A stretch of DNA of 64,000 nt, taken from assembly GCA_049663345.1 (NCBI GenBank), contig JBATDG010000073.1:27041-91040 (forward strand), written 5' to 3'. Made by a program: the position numbers and the translations under genes. The DNA is from SZUA-365 sp049663345. GTDB lineage: Bacteria > Bacteroidota > Ignavibacteria > SZUA-365. The notes beneath the pieces were generated by a model that was given only the letters and a program-made list of their open reading frames with translations, was not told where the DNA came from and did no database searches. This document shows, piece after piece, positions 17,326 through 26,514 of the stretch; within the stretch, counting starts at the first letter, position 1; every line of letters begins with the position of its first letter.

Positions 17326-20139
17326 TCAATTACCTCCGTTGCCGCTGTTTTTCTCGCGGAGGGCAGTCAGAATTTTTTCCGGAGTGATCGGAAGTTCCAG
17401 CACGCGGATGCCGGTGGCATCGGCGATGGCGTTCGCGATCGCGCCGAGTACGGGAAGGGTCGATCCTTCGCCGATTTCTTTCGCTCCGAAGGGTCCGTTG
17501 GGCTCGTAGCTGTCGACGATAGTCGAATCGATAGCGGGAGCATCGGCCGAGGTGGCGATGAGATAATTGTGAAGATCGGGATTGAGCATTCTGCCCTTGG
17601 CATCGAAGCGCTCATCCTCGAACAGCGTTTCGCTCATGCCCATGACGATCGCGCCTTCCACCTGGCCTTCGACGGCCATCGGATTGATCGCAGTGCCGCA
17701 GTCCGAAGCGTCCCAGAAATTCAGCACTTTCACCTTGCCGGTTTCCATGTCCACCTCGACTTCGCAGACAGCGGCGGAGAAGGAGAATGCGGGGGACGTG
17801 CCCACAGCCGCGCCTTTGTAGGTGCCGCCGAGTCCTTCGGGCGGAGAGTAGAATCCCGTTCCGACCAGCGCGCCTTTCTTCGAGAAAAACTGTGTTGCCG
17901 CTTTTTCCCAGGGAATGCCGTTCTCAGCATTATCCCTTTCGTATATGCGATTGTCTTTCGCGACCAGGCGGTCGGCGTCGACGCCCATGATATCGGCAGC
18001 AACTTCGAACAGCTGCTTGCGGATTTCATCGCCTGCCATTTTCGAGGCGTTGCCGCCCATCAGCGTCACGCGGCTGGAATAGGCACCGAAGCCGATAGGC
18101 GTGAGATCGCTGTCGGCGGAAACCACGCTCATGCGGTCGAAGCTGATGCCCATGGCCTCGGCCGCGGCCTGCATGAGCACAGTGTCGGAGCCCTGGCCGA
18201 TGTCGGCTTCACCGGTGAAGAGCACGGCCTTCGAACCGTCTTCCTGCACCTTGATGATGGAATTAGAATGCGGGAACTGCGAGCGATAAATCGGATAACC
18301 GGCTCCGGAAACAAAGCCGCCGCAGCCGATGCCGATGCCGCGTCCGCGCGGAAGCTTGCCTTTTTTCTCAGCCCAGCCCGAGCGCTTCTTCACGGTTTCG
18401 AGACAGGCCGTGAATTCGCAGGAATGAATGTCGAGATCGTTGACCGTGCGCGTCTCCGGCTGCATCGCATTTTTCAGGCGGATGTCGATGTGATCCATGC
18501 CGATGTCGTCAGCGATCATAGAGAGCAGCGATTCGAAGGCGAAGCGCGGGTGGGGACAGCCATGTCCGCGAAATGCGCCGCAGGGCGGGAGGTTCGTGTT
18601 GACGCGGATGCCGTCGTATTTGTAGTTGGGAATATTGTACAGCGTCGGAAGCATCGAGCCGGCATAGTATGTCGTGACGATGCCGAAGCTTGAATATGCG
18701 CCGCCCTCGAGCACGACCTTCTGCTTCACTGCGGTGATGCTTCCGTCTTTCTTCACGCCGATTTTCAGATCGATATACTGTTTGTGCCGGCCGCGTGCGT
18801 AGAGGTACATCTCCTTGCGGGTGTAGCGCATCTTCACCGGACGACCCGTCGCCTTCGCGAGAATGATCGAAAGAATTTCGAGCGGGTTGGTGGCCGCCTT
18901 TGCGCCGAATCCGCCACCTACGTTGGTCATGATAATGCGGATATTGCCGAGCGGAATACCGAAAATATGGGAGAGCTGATGATGCACGTAATGCACGACC
19001 TGCGTCGAGGTGTACACGGTGACCCGCCCTTCGCGATCCCATTCGGAGATGGCGCAATGCGGCTCCATCGGATTCTGATAGGTGCGGTTGCCCACGAAGC
19101 GTTCTTCACGAATGTGATCCGCTTCGGCGAAGCCCTTTTCCGTATCGCCGAAATGATGATCGACGAGGGTGTTGATGTTGTTTTCGTACTTCTCGTCGAA
19201 GAGCCGCGGAGCGCCGTCTTTCATCGCTTCCATCGGATCGAACACCGCAGGCAGTTCCTCGTACTCGACGTCGATAAGCTTCAGCGCCTCGTAGCAGGTT
19301 TCTTCATCGTCGGCAGCGACGGCGGCGATCGGGTCGCCGATGTAGCGAACCTTCCCCTGCGCGAGAATATTCTCATCGTAGCGAGGCGGCGAGGTGCCCC
19401 ATTTGATGTCGGATACGTCGGCGCCGGTCAGCACGAGATGCACTCCCGGCAGCGCGCGGGCGCGAGAGGTGTCGATGGATTTGATATTCGCATGCGCCAC
19501 CGTGCTGAGCAGCAGCTTTCCGAAAATCATGTTCGGCAGTGTAATGTCGTCGGTGTAAATGGCGCGTCCCGTGGCTTTGTCCGGGGCGTCCTTTTTCGCC
19601 AGACGCTTTCCCACAACGGAAAGATCCATCGCCGATTTCTGCGGCTGGTACTCGATTTCTGCCGGCGTTTCTCCTCTCAGATACTGCGCAGCAGTTTCGA
19701 CGCTTTCGAAAATTTTCGCGTAGCCCGTGCAGCGGCAGAGGTTGCCGTTGAGCGCATGAACAATTTCTTCATGATTCGGTTCGGGATTTTCGTCCAGCAG
19801 CGCCTTGGTGCGCATGATCATGCCCGGCGTGCAGTAGCCGCACTGGATGGCGCCCTTTTCGACGAAGGCCCGCTGAATGGGATGGAGTTCCTCGCCCTTC
19901 GCGAGGCTCTCGATGGTCTGCACCGATCGGCCGTCGGCTTCGACGGCGAGTACGAGACAGGAGTTCACCGGCTGGCCGTCGAGCAGCACCGTACAGGCAC
20001 CGCAGTCGCCAAGTTCGCAGCCCTTTTTTGTGCCGATGAGCCGCAGTTCATCCCGCAGCAAATTGACGAGCGTCATGGACGGTTTCACCGCGACTTCGTA
20101 TTTGCGGCCGTTCACTTCTATGTTGATCAGGTGTTTCAA
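17326..20139 (-). CDS. Molybdenum hydroxylase, fused 2Fe-2S and molybdopterin subunits (xanthine dehydrogenase/4-hydroxybenzoyl-CoA reductase family)
   Basis: 937 residues with a TTG start at 20139 and an AAGG ribosome site. Residues 1-160 form the two 2Fe-2S domains: plant-type cluster C41, C46, C49, C61 and the helical domain with QCGYCTPG and CRCTGYAKI. Residues about 170-937 are the Mo-binding part: GGGFGAKA, GAFRGHGCPHPRFAFE and the catalytic Glu region GAKEIGEGSTLP. The family normally has these as separate small and large subunits; here they are one chain, with the FAD subunit encoded just upstream. Given its place at the end of a benzoyl-CoA gene cluster, reductive dehydroxylation of 4-hydroxybenzoyl-CoA is the most natural guess. 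Oxidation of another (hetero)aromatic compound is equally compatible with the motifs. Confidence 0.88.
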   Translation of the reverse strand: MKHLINIEVNGRKYEVAVKPSMTLVNLLRDELRLIGTKKGCELGDCGACTVLLDGQPVNSCLVLAVEADGRSVQTIESLAKGEELHPIQRAFVEKGAIQCGYCTPGMIMRTKALLDENPEPNHEEIVHALNGNLCRCTGYAKIFESVETAAQYLRGETPAEIEYQPQKSAMDLSVVGKRLAKKDAPDKATGRAIYTDDITLPNMIFGKLLLSTVAHANIKSIDTSRARALPGVHLVLTGADVSDIKWGTSPPRYDENILAQGKVRYIGDPIAAVAADDEETCYEALKLIDVEYEELPAVFDPMEAMKDGAPRLFDEKYENNINTLVDHHFGDTEKGFAEADHIREERFVGNRTYQNPMEPHCAISEWDREGRVTVYTSTQVVHYVHHQLSHIFGIPLGNIRIIMTNVGGGFGAKAATNPLEILSIILAKATGRPVKMRYTRKEMYLYARGRHKQYIDLKIGVKKDGSITAVKQKVVLEGGAYSSFGIVTTYYAGSMLPTLYNIPNYKYDGIRVNTNLPPCGAFRGHGCPHPRFAFESLLSMIADDIGMDHIDIRLKNAMQPETRTVNDLDIHSCEFTACLETVKKRSGWAEKKGKLPRGRGIGIGCGGFVSGAGYPIYRSQFPHSNSIIKVQEDGSKAVLFTGEADIGQGSDTVLMQAAAEAMGISFDRMSVVSADSDLTPIGFGAYSSRVTLMGGNASKMAGDEIRKQLFEVAADIMGVDADRLVAKDNRIYERDNAENGIPWEKAATQFFSKKGALVGTGFYSPPEGLGGTYKGAAVGTSPAFSFSAAVCEVEVDMETGKVKVLNFWDASDCGTAINPMAVEGQVEGAIVMGMSETLFEDERFDAKGRMLNPDLHNYLIATSADAPAIDSTIVDSYEPNGPFGAKEIGEGSTLPVLGAIANAIADATGIRVLELPITPEKILTALREKNSGNGGN

Positions 20140-20277
20140 AGCTTCGCCTTCTCTGTTTCCGGTATTGTCTGGAATGAATCGCTGAGATTGTTATTCGTGC
20201 GCCTCGGGTCTTCTCTGCTGGCGTATGCAAACGTGTGCAGTGTGTTCGTGCGACGCGTGTCGCGCTCTGCGCTATTG

Positions 20278-21153
20278 CTAAGCCCGTGCAAGGGCGCGAA
20301 GCACGGCGCGCTGCGTGAGCACCTGGATGATCGTGCGGCGGTAGTCAGAGCTGCCGCGGATGTCGTCGATCGGCAGCGAGTCGGCGGCAGCTGCTTCCCC
20401 GGCCTGCGCGAGCAGCGGGGAACCTTCCACCATCGATGCGATCGGCTGTCCGCTGAGCGCGGAAGATGCGCCTGCGCTGAGCAGCGGCGTCGGAGCAACG
20501 GCGCCGATGACGATGCGCGCTTCCGTGCACCTGTCGCCGTCGAGCTTCAGCGCCACAGCAACCGAGGCAACGGAAATCGCGGCGGCTCCGCGCATGCCGA
20601 ATTTCTCATACCACGATGCGAGACGAGTGGTCCCGCGGCGCACCACGATATTCGTCATGAGCTCGCCTTTCTGCAGACGCGTCGAACGATGGTTGACAAA
20701 GAATTCTTCAAGCGGAAGCATGCGCGTGGTACCGGCTCCGGTGATCTCCACCTCGGCGGAGAGTGCCATGAGCATCGGCGCCATATCGCTGCAGGATGCC
20801 GCGGTGCAGAGGTTGCCTCCGATGGTTCCCACGTTGCGGATCTGATCGGTGCCGATGGTGCCCGCAGCTTCCGCGATTGCCGGGAAGCTATCGATGACCA
20901 CCTGCGAACCGCGGATCGCGTTATGCGTCGCTGCAGAACCGATGAAAAGCGCCCGCTCGTCGACCGAAATTTTGCGGAGCTCCGCAATCCCGGTGAGCGA
21001 TACAAGGTCCTCATGTCGGCGGCCGCCCTGCTTGATTTCTACCAGCAGATCGGTGCCGCCGGCCAGCGGAGCCGCGTCGGGCCTGTCCGTCAATATGCGG
21101 CAGGCGTCCTGCACGGAAAGTGGTTTATGGAAATTGAAATCCGGAATGTACAC
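20278..21153 (-). CDS. FAD-binding subunit of molybdenum hydroxylase
   Basis: 291 residues from the GTG at 21153, which has a GAGG ribosome site; the frame is open further upstream but that part looks non-coding. FAD-binding motifs are PLAGGTDLLVEIKQG near residue 35 and RNVGTIGGNLCTAA near 105. This is the medium (CoxM/XdhB/HcrB-like) subunit that passes electrons between the 2Fe-2S subunit and a carrier. 4-Hydroxybenzoyl-CoA reductase of Thauera has an extra 4Fe-4S loop in this subunit; this one has standard length with no extra Cys cluster that I can see, so it resembles ordinary xanthine-dehydrogenase FAD subunits. Confidence 0.88.
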   Translation of the reverse strand: MYIPDFNFHKPLSVQDACRILTDRPDAAPLAGGTDLLVEIKQGGRRHEDLVSLTGIAELRKISVDERALFIGSAATHNAIRGSQVVIDSFPAIAEAAGTIGTDQIRNVGTIGGNLCTAASCSDMAPMLMALSAEVEITGAGTTRMLPLEEFFVNHRSTRLQKGELMTNIVVRRGTTRLASWYEKFGMRGAAAISVASVAVALKLDGDRCTEARIVIGAVAPTPLLSAGASSALSGQPIASMVEGSPLLAQAGEAAAADSLPIDDIRGSSDYRRTIIQVLTQRAVLRALARA

Positions 21154-21175
21154 GGCTATCCTCGTCCTGTAATGA

Positions 21176-21616
21176 TCAGACTTTCGACCAGGTTGTCCCG
21201 GGTTTATCCAGGCTGTAATAGACTTTGATTGCTTCGAGTTCTTCGAAGATACGGGGTACGACCTGCAATTCCATGCCGATCGCGATTTCATCTTCGCTGA
21301 TGGTTTCGCCGAACCAGGCAAGGGCCCGTCCGCCTTCCTCTAAATCCACCACGCCCACAATGTAAGGCGTCGCATCTTCAAAACCGGTGGGCGCCGCGAC
21401 AATTTTTGTGAAGGTGTGCAGCACGGCCCGTCCGCTGATTTCGTGGAATTCGAAATCCCCGCTCATGCATTGTTCGCAATCCGCTCGCGGCGGAAAGGAA
21501 GTGGTTCCGCAGGCTTTGCAGCGGGAGCCCATGAGATGGCCGTTTTTGAGATGATCTGCGAAATCGCCCACTTTCGTGAACGGTGAATAATTAACTTTTC
21601 CGAACCATTGAAACAT
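21176..21616 (-). CDS. Zn-ribbon/OB-fold protein (DUF35), thiolase partner
   Basis: 146 residues. An N-terminal rubredoxin-like zinc ribbon (CKACGT near residue 28 and CEQC near 40) is followed by an OB fold (HTFTKIVAAPTGFE, PYIVGVVDLEEG). DUF35 proteins commonly pair with SCP2-type thiolases. Examples are BbsA with BbsB in benzoylsuccinyl-CoA cleavage, and archaeal thiolase/HMG-CoA synthase complexes. Here it directly follows such a thiolase, with only a few bases between them, so it is probably its structural or substrate-channelling partner. It has a GAGGGA ribosome site. Confidence 0.9.
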   Translation of the reverse strand: MFQWFGKVNYSPFTKVGDFADHLKNGHLMGSRCKACGTTSFPPRADCEQCMSGDFEFHEISGRAVLHTFTKIVAAPTGFEDATPYIVGVVDLEEGGRALAWFGETISEDEIAIGMELQVVPRIFEELEAIKVYYSLDKPGTTWSKV

Positions 21617-21619
21617 AGC

Positions 21620-22777
21620 TCAGTCCCTCCTCAGAATCTGAACGAAGGTGTATTGACCGATGCCGCCCACATTATGCGTGAGGCCGACATCGGCGTCGGG
21701 TACCTGCCGCGCGCCCGCTTCGCCGCGCAGCTGCTTGGCGATTTCGCAGGTCATCGACACGCCAGTTGCGCCGATCGGGTGGCCTTTGGACTTGAGTCCG
21801 CCGTCCACATTCACCGCGACCTTGCCGCCGATATACGTCTGACGGTCGGCCATGAATCTGCCGCCTTCGCCCTTTTCGCAGAAACCCAGGTCTTCGTAGG
21901 CCATGATTTCAGCAATGGTGAAGCAGTCGTGCACATCGGCGACCTTCACGTCGGCAGCGGTGATGCCTGCCATGCGATAGGCCTCCGCTGCTGCTGCTTC
22001 GGCGCTGGGCAGACCCACAAGATTCGGCCGGCGAAGAACGGACATACTCGCCGTTGCGCAGCCCATGCCATCGAGCCATACGGTCTTTGAAGAAAGTTCG
22101 CGCGCCTTCTCTTCGGAAGCAAGAATCACGCAGGCGGCGCCGTCGGCGTTGGCGCAGCAGTCGTACACCTGCAGAGGAGAGGCGACCATTTCCGAAGCGA
22201 GCGCCTTTTCCATGCTGATTTCCTTGCGGAACAATGCGTAGGGATTCAGCGCGCCGTAGTGGTGATTTTTTACCGCGACTTCCATCAGCTGTTCGCGGGT
22301 GGTGCCGAATTCATGCATGTGACGCTTCGCGAATAAGGCGTAATAGGCGGGGAAGGTGGTACCGAATATCGATTCCCACTGCACTTCGCCCACGCGTCCC
22401 ATGAGCGCGAGAATTTCCGGGGTGCTGAGCTCCGTCATTTTCTGGCAGCCGATCACGGCGACCACATCGTGCACGCCGGCCTTGATGGACATCCACGCCG
22501 TGCGGATGGCGGCGCTGCCGGAAGCGCAGGCGACTTCAGTCAGCCAGGTTGGTTTGGGCACGAGGCCGAGGTATTCCTGCACCACGCCCGCGAGTGAGCG
22601 CTGCTTGTGATATTCGGGCACGGAGCCGATTACGGAGGCGTCGACCACTCCGCGCTCTATACCCGCATCCTGCAGCGCCAGGCGGAAGGCCTCGTAGGCC
22701 AGCTCCTGGACTGTCGCGTCGCTGCGGCGGCCGAACACGCCGTGTCCGATGCCGATGATTCCAACTCTTCCCTTCAT
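21620..22777 (-). CDS. SCP2/thiolase-like acyl-CoA acyltransferase
   Basis: 385 residues. The nucleophile Cys is in TEVACASGSAAI (about residue 86), and the conserved His residues are in DVHDCFTIAEI and KSKGHPIGATG. The C-terminal Cys motif of classical thiolases is replaced by HNVGGIGQYTF, typical of SCP2-type thiolases that work with a DUF35 partner. It would cleave a beta-ketoacyl-CoA with CoA. With the adjacent SDR and acyl-CoA ligase it could release benzoyl-CoA or similar from a 3-oxo-3-arylpropionyl- or benzoylsuccinyl-type CoA ester, feeding the reductase. The exact substrate is inference. An AGGAG ribosome site supports the ATG. Confidence 0.88.
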   Translation of the reverse strand: MKGRVGIIGIGHGVFGRRSDATVQELAYEAFRLALQDAGIERGVVDASVIGSVPEYHKQRSLAGVVQEYLGLVPKPTWLTEVACASGSAAIRTAWMSIKAGVHDVVAVIGCQKMTELSTPEILALMGRVGEVQWESIFGTTFPAYYALFAKRHMHEFGTTREQLMEVAVKNHHYGALNPYALFRKEISMEKALASEMVASPLQVYDCCANADGAACVILASEEKARELSSKTVWLDGMGCATASMSVLRRPNLVGLPSAEAAAAEAYRMAGITAADVKVADVHDCFTIAEIMAYEDLGFCEKGEGGRFMADRQTYIGGKVAVNVDGGLKSKGHPIGATGVSMTCEIAKQLRGEAGARQVPDADVGLTHNVGGIGQYTFVQILRRD

Positions 22778-22787
22778 TTACTTTCTC

Positions 22788-23537
22788 CTAGATATATTGG
22801 CCGCCATCCACCTTGATGACTTCGCCCGTGATATGCCGCGACCGGTCGGAGCAGAGAAACACGATAACATTCGCACAGTCTTCGGGAGTGGAAATTCTGC
22901 CGAGCACGGTTTCGTCCACGGCCTTGTTGAGAAACTCGGGCGGAATCTTCCGTGCCATTTCGGTCATGACCATGCCGGGTGCGACGACGTTGACGTTCAC
23001 ATTGAACTTTCCGAGTTCGCGTGCCAGCGACTTGCTCATCGCGATTTCGCCGCCTTTGGACGCTGCATAATTCGTCTGTCCGAATTTGCCGCGAATGCCG
23101 TTGATGGACGAGATGTTGACGATCTTCCCGCCCTTCTGCTGCACAAACACTTCCGCGGCGGCGCGGTTGTAGTTGAAATAGCCCTTGAGGTTCACGTTGA
23201 TGACTTTGTCCCACTGCTCCTCAGACATTTTCCACATCACGCCGTCCCAGTTGATGCCGGCGTTGCAGACGAGAATGTCGAGCCCGCCGAATTCACTACG
23301 GACGGTATCGACCATGTTGTGGGCGTCCTTGAAATCCGATACGTCGGCTTTGACTGCCAGACCGCGGCAGCCCAGGGCTTCGATCTGGCGGACGACCTCG
23401 TTCGCTTCACTGTCGTGGCTTCGGTAGTTGATGGCCACATTGCAGCCCTCCGCGGCGAGCCCGAGGGCGACGGCGGTGCCGATACCCATGCTGCCGCCGG
23501 TGACGATGGCGTTTTTCCCTTTCAGACCCAGATCCAT
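22788..23537 (-). CDS. SDR 3-oxoacyl/acetoacetyl-CoA reductase-like dehydrogenase
   Basis: 249 residues of a classical short-chain dehydrogenase. NAD(P) binding is in TGGSMGIGTAVALGLA, NAG is at about residue 90, the catalytic Ser is in NISSINGIRG and the Tyr-Lys pair in NYAASKGG (about 155-159). The region around the active site is close to PhaB/FabG enzymes. In this setting it more likely oxidises a 3-hydroxyacyl-CoA to the 3-oxo ester cleaved by the thiolase encoded 10 bases downstream, or runs the reverse. It lies between the acyl-CoA ligase and the thiolase. Confidence 0.9.
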   Translation of the reverse strand: MDLGLKGKNAIVTGGSMGIGTAVALGLAAEGCNVAINYRSHDSEANEVVRQIEALGCRGLAVKADVSDFKDAHNMVDTVRSEFGGLDILVCNAGINWDGVMWKMSEEQWDKVINVNLKGYFNYNRAAAEVFVQQKGGKIVNISSINGIRGKFGQTNYAASKGGEIAMSKSLARELGKFNVNVNVVAPGMVMTEMARKIPPEFLNKAVDETVLGRISTPEDCANVIVFLCSDRSRHITGEVIKVDGGQYI

Positions 23538-23619
23538 GAGGTGTTCCTTTTATTTCTGGAAATGAAATGTGTTGCAGTAGCGGAGGCCGAAGCTGTCGAC
23601 CTCCGTCGGCGAATCACGT

Positions 23620-25395
23620 TCAGTCTTCGGTTTCCGGCTGATCACGGCAAGTGCAGACCTCGACCACATAAGCATTGTCGGGCAGGTGGTCGGTTTTATT
23701 CTCCATCATGCAGTCGATGTATTCCTTGTAATTCTTCTCAATATTGCGCGCGATGATTTTGAACGACGGCGTCAGTTCGTCGCGCTCGAGCGTCAGTTCC
23801 TGATCGATGATGATCGCCTTCTGAATGTGTTCGAACTTGACGTCCTGATGGCAGTTGATCTTGTGCAGGCATCGCGAGAAGCAGGCAGTGAGCGAATCCG
23901 ATTTATCGGGATGCACGCATTCCACTTCGTCGAGCACACTGATCTCATCCGAATCCAGCAGCTCCCTGTTGGGGAAAAGCAGCGCGCAGGGGTGATCCTG
24001 TCCGGCGCCGAAAATATAAGCGTGCTTGATGAACTTGCAGAGGTTGCCGATGTTGCGCTCGAGCATCGAGGGAAACACCTTTTCGCCGTTGCTCAGCTTG
24101 AAGACGCGGTCCTTGCGTGCGAGAATCTGAAGTCCCTCTTCGGTGATGGCCCCGAGGTCGCCGGTTTTGAACCAGCCGTCTTCATCGAGCACCGCCGCGG
24201 TTACTTCCGGCAGTTTGTAATATCCCTTCATGACGTTGACGCCGCGCACGAGAATTTCATTATCCTCGGCCAGCTTGACTTCGACGCCGGGAATAGGGAA
24301 ACCGACGACGCCGGGTTGACGATCAAGCAAAAGTCCGGTGAGCGTGCAGCAAGGCGACGTTTCGGTCAGTCCCCAGCCCTCGACGACGGGAACACTCTTT
24401 TTCTTGAAAATATCGGAGATGCTGGTATCCAGCGGTGCTGCCGCAGTGAAGACGTACTTGAGCTCATCGTGAAAGAATGTCGCTTCCGCTTCCTTCGACA
24501 CCAGCACGCGCGAGATAATTTCCTTGTAGACTTTTGGAACGCTGAAATAGATATGCGGTTTGATGGTGGCAAAATTCTCGAGGAGTTTTGAGATGTCCTT
24601 TCCCCATGAATCATCAACCGCGAGGCAGCCGCCTGAATGCAGGGCGAAAAAGCGTTCGAACAATCCGCCGAAACTATGATGCCAGGGCAGGTAGCAAAGA
24701 AAGCGCATGCCCGGCTCGGGTTTCCACAGGTCCTCAAGCGCGCTCTGTTGCGTCATGATATTCTTGTGTGAAAGAATGACGCCCTTCGGGAATCGTGTCG
24801 TACCCGAAGTGAACATCACGAGACATGTATCATCCGCCTCGACGTCGCGAAACGTCTGTTCGATTGCGCTGCGCTGCTCCGGCGTAGGATTCGTTTTCCG
24901 CATCACGTCTTCGAAGAACTCAACCTGATTCTCGAAGGGATATTTTTTACGGGGGAACTCGGGCGTCGCCATGACGAGCAGAGGTTTGTTGTCGGTCGGC
25001 AAATATTCGAGACGCCAGTAATTGACGAGGATAAGCATCTTCACATCGGAGAATTCCAGAAGATGCGACATCATTTCTTCAGTATAGCGATGGAAAATCG
25101 GGACGCTCACGTAGCCGCTTGCCATAACAGCCATTTCCACTACGAGACGATGGTAGTAGTTGCGGCTGATGATTCCGATGTGATCGCCTTTCTTCAAACC
25201 CTTCGTTTCCAGATAGGCGGCAAAGGTAATGATATCGTCGACGAGCTGATTCCAGGTCCAGAATTGATAGGGCCCCTCCTCGACCTGGGCAAAGGCGTTC
25301 ATATCGCCGTAGTTGTCCCGGTTGTTGAGCAGCATCACACCGATGTTTTTGGTAGTGCTTCTCAGCGGTATATCGCATTTCAGATGAGTGTCCAT
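23620..25395 (-). CDS. AMP-forming acyl-CoA synthetase (long-chain/FadD15-like)
   Basis: 591 residues of the ANL superfamily. The P-loop-like motif is MFTSGTTRFPKGVILSH (about residue 200), followed by GWGLTETSP (about 350), the ATP-contact motif GWFKTGDLG and the hinge region LARKDRVFKLSNGEKV. It activates a carboxylic acid to its CoA ester with ATP. Its length and the split C-terminal part resemble long-chain fatty-acid ligases rather than the benzoate-CoA ligases of about 520 residues. The substrate is therefore open: an arylalkanoate or fatty acid fits as well as benzoate. It sits directly downstream of the benzoyl-CoA reductase genes. Confidence 0.88.
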   Translation of the reverse strand: MDTHLKCDIPLRSTTKNIGVMLLNNRDNYGDMNAFAQVEEGPYQFWTWNQLVDDIITFAAYLETKGLKKGDHIGIISRNYYHRLVVEMAVMASGYVSVPIFHRYTEEMMSHLLEFSDVKMLILVNYWRLEYLPTDNKPLLVMATPEFPRKKYPFENQVEFFEDVMRKTNPTPEQRSAIEQTFRDVEADDTCLVMFTSGTTRFPKGVILSHKNIMTQQSALEDLWKPEPGMRFLCYLPWHHSFGGLFERFFALHSGGCLAVDDSWGKDISKLLENFATIKPHIYFSVPKVYKEIISRVLVSKEAEATFFHDELKYVFTAAAPLDTSISDIFKKKSVPVVEGWGLTETSPCCTLTGLLLDRQPGVVGFPIPGVEVKLAEDNEILVRGVNVMKGYYKLPEVTAAVLDEDGWFKTGDLGAITEEGLQILARKDRVFKLSNGEKVFPSMLERNIGNLCKFIKHAYIFGAGQDHPCALLFPNRELLDSDEISVLDEVECVHPDKSDSLTACFSRCLHKINCHQDVKFEHIQKAIIIDQELTLERDELTPSFKIIARNIEKNYKEYIDCMMENKTDHLPDNAYVVEVCTCRDQPETED

Positions 25396-25575
25396 TGACG
25401 AGATCCTCGTGCCGTTATAGTTTTGAGTGCGGCTGTTCCAGTACAGGGTGTACGGGAGTCCCGGATGACGGAAACAACTCTGCAGGTGCAGGTGAGCGCT
25501 GTGGCGAAGGAGTTCGTCGTGCGCGAGGTACTCGTATTGATTTTGCGATCACATCATCGGAGACGGAATACGATG

Positions 25576-26448
25576 CTACACGGTCACGCTGACCGGGCCG
25601 GTTTCCTTTGGAGAGGAATTCACCAGCTTTTTGTGGCGGAAGGCAGCCCAGATGGCTGCGCCGATAGCGCCAGCGTAAATCGATAATTCATGTGTGTGAA
25701 AGCGGACGTTCATATTTTCCGATTCCGCGATTTCCTGAATGGCGTCGACGAAGCCCGCGTTGTTTGCCAGGCCGCCGGTGATCATCACATCGCCTTCGGA
25801 GGTGACGCCTCGAAGCAGTCCGATGAGTCTGCGCGCCATTGACAAATGAATGCCCTTGAGAATGTCGCTTGCCGAAACGCCGCGGCTGACCATGTTGATC
25901 ACATCGGTTTCCGCAAGTACGGCGCAGATGCCGGAGACCATTTCGGGTGACGTTGATTGAATGGAGAGCGGGCCGACGTCCTCGAGAGGAATGCCGAGGT
26001 AGCGTGCGATGTTCTCGAGAAACTGTCCCGAGCCCGATGCGCATTGCGACGTCATCTTGTAGCTGAGCACTTTTGACCGTTCGTCGATGGCAAATGCCTT
26101 TCCATGCATAGCGCCGCCGTCGATCACTGAGCGCACTTTGGGATTGAGAAATACCGCGCCGCGTGAATGTGCTGTCATCGAATAAAAATGTCCGCGGCGA
26201 AAGTCGACCATGTCGCCTTCACCGGTCGTGGCGACATACGCGATATCGTTCGGGGTGAGGCTGGCCTTGCCGAGCACATGCTCGAACGACATCTGCACGA
26301 CATCTTTGGTGTCGCGCTTGCGGATTTTGCTCAGATCCATGAAGAGCAGCTTCGGGTTGCTGCCGTTGTCGTCATGCTCCATCAGTACGGTCTTGATGGA
26401 GTTGGAACCGACATCAATGCCGACGGTGTAGAGTCTTTCTAACCACAT
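25576..26448 (-). CDS. bcrD: Benzoyl-CoA reductase subunit BcrD (ATPase/activator)
   Basis: 290 residues of the ASKHA fold. The phosphate-1 motif is VGIDVGSNSIKTV at the N-terminus, and ATP-binding GG motifs appear at VMITGGLANNAG. Two cysteines in SQCASGSGQFLENI and SGICAVLAETD are placed as ligands of the 4Fe-4S cluster shared between the two ATPase subunits. BcrD (about 280 residues in Thauera) with BcrA hydrolyses ATP to push electrons to the BcrBC site. Order bcrC-bcrB-bcrA-bcrD is conserved here, 66 bases after bcrA. Confidence 0.93.
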   Translation of the reverse strand: MWLERLYTVGIDVGSNSIKTVLMEHDDNGSNPKLLFMDLSKIRKRDTKDVVQMSFEHVLGKASLTPNDIAYVATTGEGDMVDFRRGHFYSMTAHSRGAVFLNPKVRSVIDGGAMHGKAFAIDERSKVLSYKMTSQCASGSGQFLENIARYLGIPLEDVGPLSIQSTSPEMVSGICAVLAETDVINMVSRGVSASDILKGIHLSMARRLIGLLRGVTSEGDVMITGGLANNAGFVDAIQEIAESENMNVRFHTHELSIYAGAIGAAIWAAFRHKKLVNSSPKETGPVSVTV

Positions 26449-26514
26449 GTATGTTGATCCTTTCCTTGGTCGGACGTTTGAAATTCATTCCTGCCGGAGG
26501 GAAATATTCCGGCG

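Noticed and set aside
17167..18693. 508-codon open frame on the plus strand
   Set aside because: Antisense shadow of moaA and the Mo subunit; no recognisable protein features.
18784..21228. 814-codon open frame on the plus strand
   Set aside because: Antisense shadow of the molybdenum hydroxylase genes; its His/Arg/Val-rich translation is typical of a GC-rich antisense frame.
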